Below, piece by piece: positions 1-9,577 of a stretch of DNA of 34,302 nt; the first letter of the stretch is position 1, and the number at the start of each line of letters is the position of its first letter. Position numbers and translations under genes: made by a program. A model generated the notes under the pieces. The model did not search any database. It was given only the letters and a program-made list of their open reading frames with translations, and was not told where the DNA came from. The DNA comes from Cytidiella melzeri. Lineage: Eukaryota; Basidiomycota; Agaricomycetes; Polyporales; Irpicaceae. The stretch is taken from assembly GCA_022592445.1 (NCBI GenBank), contig JABYQR010000436.1, positions 1-34,302 on the forward strand, written 5' to 3'.

Positions 1-124
1 TCCTGCCATGCACACTTTTCTTCTCTTTGACTTATTGTTTCAAGTAGGCCTTGTGTTGATCATAACACATGTGAATGAATTTCATATATGCAAGTCATAA
101 ACTGCTAATGGATGTGTCCCAAGT

Positions 125-520
125 CTATAACACAAGAGATCAGCAGGTTTTCAGTCTGAGTTTGTGCAATGTTTCAGAAATCTAGCCATAGCTTCCTCGA
201 TTATACTTCAAAGTGGCAGATCTTTTTACCAGCACATTGGCAAGACATAGGGCTATCCAATGGTGTATATTATGTGTCCATTTGTGCCTATCTGCAAGCT
301 GCAAGAATTGGGAACTGCATTTTGATTGGAAAATGTGATCTAATGCGTAATGTAGTGCCGTCACTTCAATACATTTGGACTAATGCAGAGACTACTGAGT
401 GTATTTCCCATTGAATTCCCACACGTGGGTGACAAGAGTGTTACATCTTGCAGGACACCGAAGCAGTCGTCTGTATTGGAATAATTCCATCTTCATTCCT
501 CAGGAATTATAACTGCAAGC
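125..520. repeat. Left copy of a diverged ~400-base direct repeat
   Basis: This stretch is recognisably similar to 4160-4575 in the same orientation. Shared landmarks, in the same order, are TCTGAGT near the start, TAGGGCTATCCAATGGTGTAT (here 247-267), CTGCAAG/GTAAGAAT-type text around 300, AAATTCCCACAC/GAATTCCCACAC (about 412) and TTCTTCATTC/TTCATTCCTCAGGAATT (about 490). The copies differ by many substitutions and small indels, so the duplication is old. Paired direct repeats around about 4 kb resemble LTRs, but I see no TG...CA ends or retroviral motifs between them. Confidence 0.7.
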
Positions 521-657
521 TGCGCCACTGTGCCAACTTTGAACAACCCTATTGTCACACATCCTCACAGTGTCATGTTTTGTGCAGTTTCCTTTCAAGT
601 GATATTTGGCTCTTACAAAGCAACAATTACAAGACAGACATCAAAGCAATGTCCAAA

Positions 658-1119
658 TCACAGTAATAAACCTTGATACTCCTCTTTTGGGACCTCCGGA
701 ACTATTTCAGGGGTTTGAGGATTTCTTTCTTGCTTTATGACTATCCATAACGCCTTTTCTAACGGTGTTGTACGTAGGGCTTGAGGCCCGTGACGAAAAT
801 AGGCAATGTCTGTTTTAATTTGGCGGTTAACATTGATTCTAACATCTCCATAATCATCCCCATGGTAATTCGCCAATACATTCAGTGCTTCTTCATATGT
901 GTCTGGCATTTTTGGTTCTGGCCCATCTCTGACTCGTTTGGTGAGATGAACTGGGTCATGTGTATCAAAAACGTTGGCTGAGCTCCATTCCTCCAAGTTG
1001 ATAAATTTGAAGGAAGTGAGACCACGAGAGCCTCTACCAGCACCGTACGGGGTTGCAGACGTGTAGAATGCACCAGCAACAGCAGTGGAAAAGAAAATGA
1101 AAGAGGTTGAGAGTTGCAT
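658..1119 (-). CDS. Possible small secreted protein, 153 residues
   Basis: An open frame starts at an ATG (1117-1119) and codes for 153 residues. The N-terminus (about residues 1-16) is a hydrophobic stretch ending in AVAGA, like a classical signal peptide. The rest is hydrophilic and charged, with no transmembrane segment and no family I recognise; the middle part is rich in Asp, Glu and Arg. The upstream side (1148-1520) holds repeated blocks with GTAAGT splice-donor-like sites on the same strand, so the true gene could have further 5' exons. It lies in repeat-rich DNA and could be part of a repetitive family or a chance frame. The signal peptide is seen; secretion is inferred; function is unknown. 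Confidence 0.42.
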   Translation of the reverse strand: MQLSTSFIFFSTAVAGAFYTSATPYGAGRGSRGLTSFKFINLEEWSSANVFDTHDPVHLTKRVRDGPEPKMPDTYEEALNVLANYHGDDYGDVRINVNRQIKTDIAYFRHGPQALRTTPLEKALWIVIKQERNPQTPEIVPEVPKEEYQGLLL

Positions 1120-1147
1120 AACAGTATACAGTGGTGAAGGGAAACTT

Positions 1148-1520
1148 GAAGAGGGTTTGAGAAGACACCCAAATAGCTAGCTGTAGAAGGTTTGAGTACA
1201 GGGCAATTGTGATGCAGACAACAATGTACTTACCAGTGCTGAAGCAATGGACCCCTAGCAATTTTTTGATGATTTGGAAGGACAATAAGTGGCTAACTGT
1301 GAAGAAAAACTCAATACATTGACTCAATGCAAGTGGGACATGGACAAACATGTGCTTAACAGCCAGTGCTAAGGCAATGAATGCCCTGCAATATTGGAAG
1401 GGGTTGGGAGAACAGTTATATGGCTAGCTATAAGTACAATATCAGTACAATGGTCCAAGATGAGTGCAAGGCAGACAAACTGCACTTACCCAACAGCGCT
1501 GAAGCAATGGAAGTCCTGAA
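1148..1520 (-). repeat. About three degenerate ~128-base tandem blocks upstream of the secreted-protein frame
   Basis: Three blocks share a core close to CTTACCAGTGCTGAAGCAATG: at about 1228, 1353 and 1484, so the spacing is about 125-131 bases. Read on the minus strand, the core is CATTGCTTCAGCACTG followed by GTAAGT at the first block and GTAAGTGC at the third, which looks like a duplicated exon end with its splice donor. The second block has lost the donor. No protein was assigned. Confidence 0.5.
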
Positions 1521-1950
1521 GCAAAGGAGATGTGATGAGGTATGAGGATGGTGGCAGGGGACTTTATACTTGCAGCTATTGTGCAGTGCTGATGCAACAA
1601 TCAGAAAATGTACAGGCTGGAACTTTCTTGAATGGGCTCCTGTACTACAAGTCTTGATGGTGGTGATGTAGCAAGGTTAAGCAGCTGTGTTGCTCAACAC
1701 AAACAACTTTTGCAAAACAACTTGTTTCTGCAGCTTGGTGTGTGCACTACCATCATGTATGTCATTGTAGTCATCAATTTGTTGAACACTAAATGTAGGA
1801 CTGTTACACAATCAATGTCAACAACAAGGGGACAGTACAATCTGTGCAACAAACCTGAAGCTCTAGTCTGCACCTATGTTACATAGCACGTACAGATTGA
1901 ACCATTGTATGACATAATCTATGGGTATTCATTCAAAGTTGCAAATGTCA
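1521..1950. other. Unassigned AT-rich stretch
   Basis: No gene, RNA or clear repeat seen. Open frames are short and show no recognisable motif. Confidence 0.5.
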
Positions 1951-1959
1951 CCATATTCT

Positions 1960-2275
1960 GTCACTTGCTCTCTAAGTAGGATTTACAATCAGAACACAGC
2001 CCTGCGGCAGTTTCAATGGCGACGAGGCAGTTCAGACACCAACAGGAAATGGTTGCATCAGCAGCAGGCACTGCATCTCATTGTTCCACAAAGTCTCACA
2101 GCTATTATTTGCTCTCTCAGCAGGAGTTACAATCAGAACACAGCCTGTGGCAGTTTCAATGGCAACAAGGCAGTTCAGACACCAACAGGACATGGTTGCA
2201 TTAGCAGCAAGGCCTGCATCTCATTGTTCCGCACAGTCTCACAGCGATTCTTTGCTCTACAAACAGGAGTTACTA
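1960..2275 (+). repeat. Two ~141-base minisatellite units, plus orientation
   Basis: Two head-to-tail units share the core TTACAATCAGAACACAGCC, then TGGCAGTTTCAATGGC and CAGTTCAGACACCAACAGG. The cores start about 142 bases apart (about 1983 and 2127). The same unit appears as the reverse complement in the eight-unit array at 2760-3960. A long frame crosses both units (1921-2325), and its repeated peptide SYNQNTACGSFNG also appears in frames of the inverted array, but I regard the coding potential as doubtful. Confidence 0.8.
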
Positions 2276-2759
2276 GCATCAGCAAGACCGGCAAGTGGCA
2301 AGTACAATTCTTGAAGATTGAGTGAATTATTACTTTTTGAGCCAGAACCTATATATAATTTGGTAAATTGCAGGAGCAGGGTTACAAGTGATTATGTTAT
2401 TGATAGCAAATTGAATAAATCATATAGCATGAACTAATTAATTGCACCTGTGACTTTGTTACCAAAAAGAACCTCAGTAAACAACTCTGGTCCTGGTAAG
2501 GACCTTGCCAAGCCATCTGGTAATGAATATTGACTGTATTACGGGCATTTGCTAATGGTGACACCTTTGATAGGCAACTTGATCTGGGATAAAGTGACTG
2601 TACTACAATTGATAGTTTTGTTGCAGGAAAAGGAGCCATACATTTATGAACGTAGTCACCAATGGTAGCAAGGGGCTTCATCCATCTTGTCATTAATCTT
2701 GTGCAGTGTTCACTGCTGATTCTATAAAATTCCAAGAATGAAGGGCTTGAGAGTGTCTC
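2276..2759. other. Spacer between the two inverted minisatellite arrays
   Basis: About 480 bases of AT-rich DNA separating the plus-oriented and minus-oriented unit arrays. A frame on the minus strand (2397-2735) shows no recognisable family. Nothing else seen. Confidence 0.5.
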
Positions 2760-3960
2760 ATTAGATCAATTGCTGGAACATGTTACATGTGTCCTGTTGA
2801 TGTCTGCACTGCCTCACCCCCATTGGAGCTGGCACAGGCTGGGTTCTAATTGGAACTCCTGCTTGTAGACACACTAGTGGATGTGAAACGGTGTGAAGGA
2901 ATCAAATGAAGTGCTCTATGGTGATGCAACCGCATCCTGTTGATGTCTGAGCTGCCTCAGCCCTATCAGAACTGCCACAGGCTTTGTTCTGATTTCAACT
3001 GCTCCTTAGAGAGCGACTAATGGTGGTGAAACTTTGTGCAACAATCTGATGCAGTGCTTGCTGCTGATGCAACCATGTCCTGTTGATGTCTGGACTGCCT
3101 CACCCCCATTGGAACTGCCACAGGTTGTGTTCTGATTGTAGCTCCTGCTTATAGAGCCACTAGTGGTAGTGAAACTGTGTGAAAGAATCAAAGGCAGTGC
3201 TCTATGGTGATGCAACCACATCCTGTTGATGTCCAAACTGCCTCAGCCACACTAGAACTGCCTGATGTATGAACTGCCTCATCTCCATTGAAACTGCCAC
3301 AGGCTGTGTTCTGACTGTAACTCCTGCTTATAGAGCAACTAGTGGTTGTGAAACTTTGTGGAACAATCAAATGCAGTGATTGCTGCTGATGCAACTATGT
3401 CCTGTTGATGTCTGAACTGTCTCAGCCCCACTGAAACTGCCACAGGCTGTGCTCTGACTGTAACTCCTCCTTAGAGAGCAACTAATGGTTGTGAAATTTT
3501 GTGGACCAATTGAATGCAGCACTGGCTGCTGATGAAACCATGTCTAGCTGATGTCTGCATTGCCTCACCCCCATCAGAGCTGCCACAGGCTATGTTTTGA
3601 TTGTAACTCCTGCTTATAGAGCAACTGGTGGTTGTGAAACTGTATGGAAAAATCAAAGGCAGTGCTCTATGGTGATGCAACCATGGCCTGTTGATGTCTG
3701 AACTGCCTCAGCCCCATTAGACCTGCCACAGGCTATGTTCTGATTTTAACTCGTCCTTGGAAAGCAACTAATGGTTGTAAAATCTTTTGCAACAATTCAA
3801 TGCAGTGCTTGCTCCTGATGCAACCATGTACTGTTGATGTCTGAACTGCCTCACCCCCATTGGAACTGCCACAGGCTGTGTTCTGATTGTAACTCCTGCT
3901 TAGAGAGCAACTAACAGTTGTAAAACTTTGTGAAACAATCAGATACAGTACTCACTACTA
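2760..3960 (-). repeat. Eight-unit minisatellite, ~143-base period
   Basis: The landmark TGTTGATGTCTG (or a close variant) recurs at about 2794, 2939, 3081, 3224, 3402, 3547, 3688 and 3832. Spacings are about 142-146 bases, except one of about 178 where an extra piece of about 35 bases repeating the AACTGCCTCA text is inserted. Each unit also holds a version of GGAACTGCCACAGGCTGTG and CTCCTGCTTAGAGAGCAACT. Units differ by scattered substitutions. They are the reverse complement of the units at 1960-2275. Confidence 0.88.
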
Positions 3961-4159
3961 ATGCAGCCACAAATTTACATTGTCCAAGAATGTAGGGATT
4001 GAGAATCTGTACTTAGCTTCCAAAGTACTGGTAACTCTTGCTCAGAGTCAATACTATGTGTGGCATGTCTTCAAATGGTATTCCTTGTTTAGAGAGCAAG
4101 CAATGTCTGTAGCTATAGATTGCTGCACATGTACCTGACCAGAATTTGACATCATAGCA

Positions 4160-4575
4160 AGAGTGGAGTTTAAATCTGAGTCTGAGTGAACTTTTTCAGT
4201 AGACTGGCCATAACTTGCTCAATTCCACTTCAATTGACAGGATGTTTGTACCAAGATGTTGTCACAAGATAGGGCTATCCAATGGTGTATTATATGTACA
4301 GATTTGTACCCATTTGCAGTCTGTAAGAATCAAAAACTGCTTTGATTGCAAAGGTGATCTGAAACAAAGTTATAAAGGGCTGATAACAAGGCCAGTGTGA
4401 TGCCATCAGCTGTATTCATTGTTTTGTTATTGAGCCTATTACTGTCTGTATTCTGCCATCAAATTCCCACACTTTGGGGGACAAAAAGGTCACATCTGAA
4501 AAGGCATCAACGTGCTGGAGCACACTGGAACAATTCTTCTTCATTCTTCAGGAATTGTAATAGGGAAAGAACAAA
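4160..4575. repeat. Right copy of the diverged ~400-base direct repeat
   Basis: Partner of 125-520 in the same orientation (TAGGGCTATCCAATGGTGTAT here at 4271-4291). A frame at 4397-4615 begins with a strongly hydrophobic stretch resembling a signal peptide, but the left copy does not keep it, so I do not call it a gene. Confidence 0.7.
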
Positions 4576-4693
4576 AGGAGTCCATGTGAACGGTATCTGT
4601 GACGTCAAACCCTAGCTATGGCTGAGCCATGTGTTTGTAGTCATGTGGTCTTACTTAAGCTAAGTCACATGCCAGTGTGACGTAGTAGCAAGT

Positions 4694-4701
4694 GATGTGA
4701 C
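4694..4701. repeat. hAT target-site duplication, left copy
   Basis: GATGTGAC directly before the left terminal repeat. It matches AATGTGAC at 7980-7987 directly after the right terminal repeat in 7 of 8 positions. An 8-base duplication is the known size for hAT elements. Confidence 0.85.
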
Positions 4702-4725
4702 TAGTGCTCTGCAAAAATACCATTA
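4702..4725 (+). repeat. hAT left terminal inverted repeat
   Basis: Starts TAGTGCTCTGCAAAAATACC, continuing CATTA-like sequence. It pairs with 7957-7979. The TAGTG start fits the loose hAT end consensus (YARNG). Confidence 0.85.
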
Positions 4726-4869
4726 TAATGCAATATAATCTCAGAATATCATTAAATACCCATTAAATACTCACTTGTGGAATTGTTTTTAGAATTATCA
4801 CCATTAAATACAATACATTACATTACAATATAATACAATACTATTCCTGTATTTAATGGTATTCTAGAA

Positions 4870-5360
4870 TATTATGCATGTGACAAGTTTTGAGCACATG
4901 CATGTATGTACAGCCTCTTTCCTACAATTTGCACTGTTCATGCACCCATACACAGTTTTTCAACGCTGCATAGCTACCTTAATCATTTGCACTGCCTTTG
5001 TTTTGCACTGCTCATGTACTCATACACATTTGTTGATGTTCCAGCTATGTTTTTTATCTTTGTCTCTCCACTAATACAGACTGTTCCCTATGTTTTGCAC
5101 TGCTCATGCATTTATGTACAAGTTTTCATGTTGCATAGCTACCTTGATCATTTGTACTGCCCCTGTTTTGCACTGCTCATGTATTCATACATGTTTCATA
5201 GTGCTGCAACTATGTGTTCCAGCTATGTTTGTGTGATCTTTGTCTCTCCACTTATACAGACTGTTCCCTATGTTTTGCACTGCTCATGCATCTATGTACA
5301 AGTTTTCATGATGCGTAGCTACCTTGATCATTTGTACTGCCCCTGTTTTGCACTGCTCAT
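4870..5360 (+). repeat. Tandem ~165-185-base repeats inside the hAT element
   Basis: The text ACCTTGATCATTTG (or one variant) occurs at about 4977, 5141 and 5321. Each time it is followed by CACTGC/TACTGCC...TTTTGCACTGCTCAT. The second and third units also share CTTTGTCTCTCCACT, ACAGACTGTTCCCTATGTTTTGCAC and ATGTACAAGTTTTCATG almost exactly. A frame crosses the array (4906-5400) giving repeated hydrophobic peptides, with no family resemblance. The array lies where a full hAT would encode its N-terminal half. Confidence 0.82.
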
Positions 5361-5369
5361 AATATTACC

Positions 5370-7471
5370 CTGGTCGAAGGACTTTGTCATTGCATTGTAA
5401 AGCGTAACAAGGATGTCCAGCTTAATGCCAATGATTGTCAAGTGGGCTGTGGTCTTCACGTAGGACATCTTGTTGTGCAGTAAGTGCCATATTTTCTCAC
5501 AGCTTGACAGCACATTGACTATCAGAAGAGAGCTACTATTTGGCCTTGGACTAGAAGTTAGCCCAGAAGAGGAAGATATGTACCTTTGTGCTCGTGAGGT
5601 ACTTGTCAATGAAGCAGAAGATGAGGCTGGAGAGGCTGTGTTAGACAGAGAGGCCTCTGAACAGGAGAAGCTACCAGATAACAATGAAAGTGATACTGAC
5701 TCAGAGTTGTCTGAGGCTGAAATTGTTAGCAGTGATGAGGACATGGGAGAGGCAGTCACTAGTACTAAGAGGATGTCAAAAAAAGCAAAACGGCAACCAA
5801 CTGTTGCTGATAAGGTAAGACACTGTTCCTTAAATTACTTGAGCTAATAAAGTGGTCAGCTCCATGCTATTGTGGTAGACGTTCTGAGAAGTGAGCCACG
5901 GCGCAAGAAAATGTGTCAGATCATCCAGAAAATGTGCAGCACAGAGCATCATCATCTTAATCTTATACGTGATATGCCCATCTGGTGGAACACAACTCTG
6001 GCAGAGACTGAGGGGGGCATTCTTCTTCGAAATTTATGTGCATTCTTGGCATTCTCCAGAGAACTTTGACTCTGTACTAATTTTCTCCTAGGCTATCACA
6101 TTCTGGGTTAACACACTGCCTGACGGGTACGAGGCAAGAAAAGAGCAGCAGCTGTTTGGAAGCAAGCCAAGTGATACATTGATCCCAAAGGGTGGCAATC
6201 TTTAGAGAACCTTGTGGAAATACTAGCAGTCAGTTTAGCTATCATCACTTGTTGTTTGATTGTCTCTCACTTCACCTCAACAGCCATTCAAAGAATTCAC
6301 AAGCAGTCTATCACAGAAGAAAGTTCCAACACTTCCACAACTTCTTCCACTCTATAAGCATCTTGAAAACCATCTCAGTAGTTGTCGTCTTGATGCACGC
6401 TTTTCAGCTCCAAATCTGCAAAAGGCATTGTCCATGGCACTTGCAAAGCTTGATAAGCATATGCAGATTGCGTTAAAGAAAAAGTTCCCCCTTCTAGCTG
6501 CTGGTAAGTACATATACAGTAGGCTATTCAGGCTGAATTGACATGACTCTGCAACCACAGTCCTTCATCCGTCTATCTGGCTGAAGTATTTTGAGACAGC
6601 AAATTGGGATCAGGCAGTAGCAGCTCAAGCAGAGCGTCTTCTCAGAGAGGTTTATACCCAGTATTCTTCTGCTCTTGCCACAACAAATGGCTTTTCAGCT
6701 CCGGCTCACGGACTAGTAGTTACCGGACTCTCTTTTGTTCTCCGTATATGGTCGCTTTATTGTTCTTTCTTCATGCGGACACATCTGTATCACAGATTTT
6801 CCTTTTTGGGTTGCCTGAGGGCTCTGTCTTATATACCTTCACCCCCGCTCCTGACACTCCATTGTGCTCTTTCTCTTTCGCACCTGGAGTGAGTATTCTT
6901 CGTTGTCCCTCACATATGCAATATGCTCACAGCCTGTACCTGTAGTTAACTTGCTTCGCTCGTGTGTCTTAGGTTCTTACGACGGCAAGTGGGATTACGA
7001 CTGCGCATCACATCTCTGCCTCTAGACGTGTTGAATACATTCAACCGTCTTTAACAACCTTGCAGTCTGCCAACACATCCACATCTGCACAGCCAGCCAA
7101 CAAGTCAATTTTTGCATCTGCAATAGCCTTTGCATCAGTCACATCAGCTGCTCATCGGGAGACTGAGATAGAGCTTTACCTCAGTGGTGCACATTCTCCT
7201 CAGGATGATGAGGAGGTACTCACTTGGTGGAAGGTATGTACCACATTTAACACAAAATTGTGGTCGGTCCTTGCTAACCAACTTGCCTATGTAGAGTCAT
7301 GCAAAGGTCTTTCCCACCCTCTCTCACATTGCATGAGACATTCTTGCAATTCCTGGTGTCAGTGTCTCAGTTGAGAGGCTATTCTCATCATGCAAGCACA
7401 CTATGAGAGACTCTCGCTCATTTCTTGGAGCCAGGAAGGCATCAAAGACTGTTATCTCAAAGGAGTGGTAA
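5370..7471 (+). pseudogene. hAT transposase pseudogene, C-terminal half only
   Basis: Pieces in order: a GLHVGHLVV stretch like the hAT catalytic core (about 5440-5479); an acidic linker typical of fungal hATs (about 5540-5814); an intron ending TGGTCAG at about 5866 and then VLRSEPRRKK; DMPIWWNTTL, like the hAT D-x-x-T-R-W-N-S-T block (about 5970-6000); VPTLPQLLPLYKHLENHL (about 6325-6380); LHPSIWLKYF (about 6560); and the C-terminal dimerisation signature IPGVSVSVERLFSS (about 7347-7390). The frame ends in TAA at 7469-7471. Damage: an in-frame TGA at 7334-7336 between HIA and DILAIP, where the family has Arg; a frame change after WWNTTLAE; and loss of the N-terminal half, including any BED zinc finger. 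The family is clear; the exact exon chain is not. Confidence 0.85.
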
Positions 7472-7956
7472 CAGATTGGGCTTGGTGAGGGTATTGAGTA
7501 TCTCAATGGTGTGTCTATCTGGAGCAAGTAAATGTCATTGACTGCAGCTGTGGCCACCTGTGTGTATTAGCATACATGTACCAATTTTTTCAAAGTCTAT
7601 GTAGTAGCACTGTCCAGTTGCAAGACAACAGAACATACCAAACTCCAATGAAGTGGTGGTAACATATACAGTGATGCTACTTATAGTGCAAACTAATAGT
7701 CATGCATACCATCTTACTGTCTTCATGAGTTCATTGTACAATGCGTTAGCTATAAATGCAAGACAATCAGAGACTCAGTTGAGCAAGGACTTGAACTTGA
7801 ATCACCCAAACACTGACTATATCATTAAATACCATTACATACCAATAAATACCAATACTAACCAATACCAATACTATTAAATACATTATTAATCAATACA
7901 CATCACGTGATATTGGTATTCAATGGTAATCATTAAATACAGGCCGGTTGGAATAT

Positions 7957-7979
7957 TTAATGGTATTTGCTAAGCACTA
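7957..7979 (-). repeat. hAT right terminal inverted repeat
   Basis: Reads TTAATGGTATTTGCTAAGCACTA at the right edge of the element, the reverse complement of the left end with few differences. Confidence 0.85.
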
Positions 7980-7987
7980 AATGTGAC
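7980..7987. repeat. hAT target-site duplication, right copy
   Basis: AATGTGAC, differing from the left copy GATGTGAC only at the first base. Confidence 0.85.
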
Positions 7988-8125
7988 CGTGTGGAGCGTC
8001 TAAGCCACGTGATACGGGCGCTTATAGACGTGCAAAGGAGTTTGTGCAGAGAAGGTTGCAACTAGGTTGCAGCCCGGAGTTTTCCAGATAAAAACAAGAG
8101 GTAAATTGCGAAAATTAAGGGCTAG

Positions 8126-8361
8126 TCGGGCCATCCACGACAGCCCGTCTCTTGGAACAACTGAATTACAGGAACTGCAACATCAGAGTACGCAGCAACA
8201 ACGAAGGAGTGGTTGGGGCATTTGCTCGTGGACGCAGTCGGAACTTCCAGGTCAACCACTCTTGAGATCATTTCTATGTCCCTTAACATTTGCCTACTCC
8301 CTGAATACGTTAACACTAAAGACAATCTGGCTGACCCCGTGTCTTGCTGAAACACTGAGGT
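8126..8361 (+). pseudogene. Relic of a retroelement RNase H-like domain
   Basis: One plus-strand frame reads GHPRQPVSW, one stop, then an open run of about 60 codons ending in NTKDNLADPVS before a stop. The ending resembles the last RNase H motif of many retroelements (hydrophobic strand, then x-x-x-N-x-x-A-D-x-x-S-R). The preceding STTLEIISMSLNICLLPEYV fits the strand and helix before it. No reverse transcriptase is seen upstream because the hAT element ends at 7979. It could come from a gypsy-like or DIRS-like element. The motif is short, so confidence is moderate to low. Confidence 0.4.
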
Positions 8362-9140
8362 ACGCTCCGAAACTAATTACAACCCCAAAGACAACACTAC
8401 CAACCACAAAGTTGCAATAGGAGTGTAAGGGCGTGGGAGCACGGTAGTGCAAAAGTGTGCGAGGTGGTCTTTAGAGTCCTAGTTTACCTGTGCTGTAAGG
8501 AGCGACAAGGTTTGTGGTAATAAAGGTTTTGTTTAAATTGATCTAGGAGGGCAAGATACCACGCGTATTGCGGGCAGAAGGGATGGGCAGCGCAGTGAAA
8601 GCGAAAGAGTTCTAGCGCGGCTCGAGGAGAACGCGTGCGAGATGCCAAGTCTCGAAGTAAAGACAGCGCGCGGAAAGTTGCGGATAGTAAACGTGAACGC
8701 AGTACGAATCTCAAACACAAAATGTGGTCGCTAATGAAGATGAAAGTGGTTGCTGTAAAACGTGGTCGCAGTAAAAGTAAAGGCAGTTAGCTTGATGCAG
8801 TGAAGATGAAACGCAGACGCAATAATGTAGTAAAATAACGCAGGTAAGGAATAGACGCAGTGCAATGAAACCAAAAGAGTTGCAAACGAAAGATGAACTA
8901 TTGGGGCAAGAGACCCCGCGTAAGGCTATGCAAGACCGCAGTCAATTCGACTCAATCGACTGTTCGCGAGAGCGATAGTGAAGAACAACCCCTCCCGAGC
9001 AACAATGCGTGTTGCAAGCGAATGCGTGGCCAACGACGACGTTGGCGGAGCTTGTGAGATTGAACTGTATAAGTTCGCACTCGTGGTTCTTGCCTTCAAA
9101 GTCCAGCAAAAGCCAACAGTCTGGATGCGGCGCATGCAGA
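8362..9140. other. Unassigned purine-rich stretch, probable retroelement debris
   Basis: The plus strand is rich in short words such as AACGCAG, GTAAAA and GAAGATGAAA. Frames are short, overlapping and without recognisable motif. It lies between an RNase H-like relic and a gag-like relic, so retroelement origin is a guess. Confidence 0.35.
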
Positions 9141-9143
9141 CGA

Positions 9144-9467
9144 TCACAGTTGAGCGGAACAAAAGGTCCTCAGCGCAGGGGGAATTGGGTGGTTGCTCTG
9201 AGTGTCGCAATAAGAGCAATTGTCAAGCGAGTCCGTGACGGAGGCAACAGACGACACTGGCGAAGGTAATTTAGGAGTGGATCTCTCAGGGGAGACAGTA
9301 GGCACCACTGAGGGTTTAGGTGGTGGCGTGGGCGTGGGGATGATAGGGTAGCGGCGAAGGACATTGTGGCGCAGGCGGTATGGGCAGCAACCGTCTGGTA
9401 AGTGTGGAACTGTTGGACAATAGCGGCAAACACGAGGCGGGTTGTGGATGGTAGGCGCAGCAGACAT
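9144..9467 (-). pseudogene. Gag-like relic after an LTR (tentative)
   Basis: A minus-strand frame starts at an ATG (9465-9467), about 110 bases beyond the proposed LTR end at 9578. It codes for 107 residues rich in Pro and Ser, with two Cys-rich spots (CRYC near the N-terminus, CSYC near the C-terminus). A start codon shortly after an LTR is where a gag gene would be. I do not recognise the sequence as a gag family, and the frame closes early, so this rests on position alone. Confidence 0.25.
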
Positions 9468-9577
9468 AAACGTAGAGAAGGACGCAATGGAGCAACGCGG
9501 GAGATGCTACAGCTTTTGGCACGAAGAGACTCCCTCAACGTGAGCGCAAAGTGTAAAGGAAACTCTGAGAACTGGGG

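Larger units (their letters stand above)
4702..7979 (+). mobile_element. hAT-family DNA transposon, complete ends, dead transposase
   Basis: The element is 3278 bases long. The left end reads TAGTGCTCTGCAAAAATACC and the right end, reverse-complemented, reads TAGTGCTTAGCAAATACCAT; about 20 of the first 24 positions match with one small gap. Flanking 8-base duplications (4694-4701 and 7980-7987) match in 7 of 8 positions. Both subterminal regions are crowded with ATTAAATAC motifs in both orientations. Inside are hAT transposase remnants on the plus strand ending in the C-terminal dimerisation region, preceded by tandem repeats in place of the N-terminal half. Ends, duplication and coding content agree on hAT; the element is non-autonomous by decay. 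Confidence 0.9.

Noticed and set aside
1960..3960. CRISPR-like array
   Set aside because: Units are about 143 bases and repeat throughout, without the short repeat and unique spacer pattern; the genome is fungal.
4397..4615. Frame with a strongly hydrophobic N-terminus resembling a secreted peptide
   Set aside because: It lies within one copy of the direct repeat and is not kept in the other copy; no homology or splice support.
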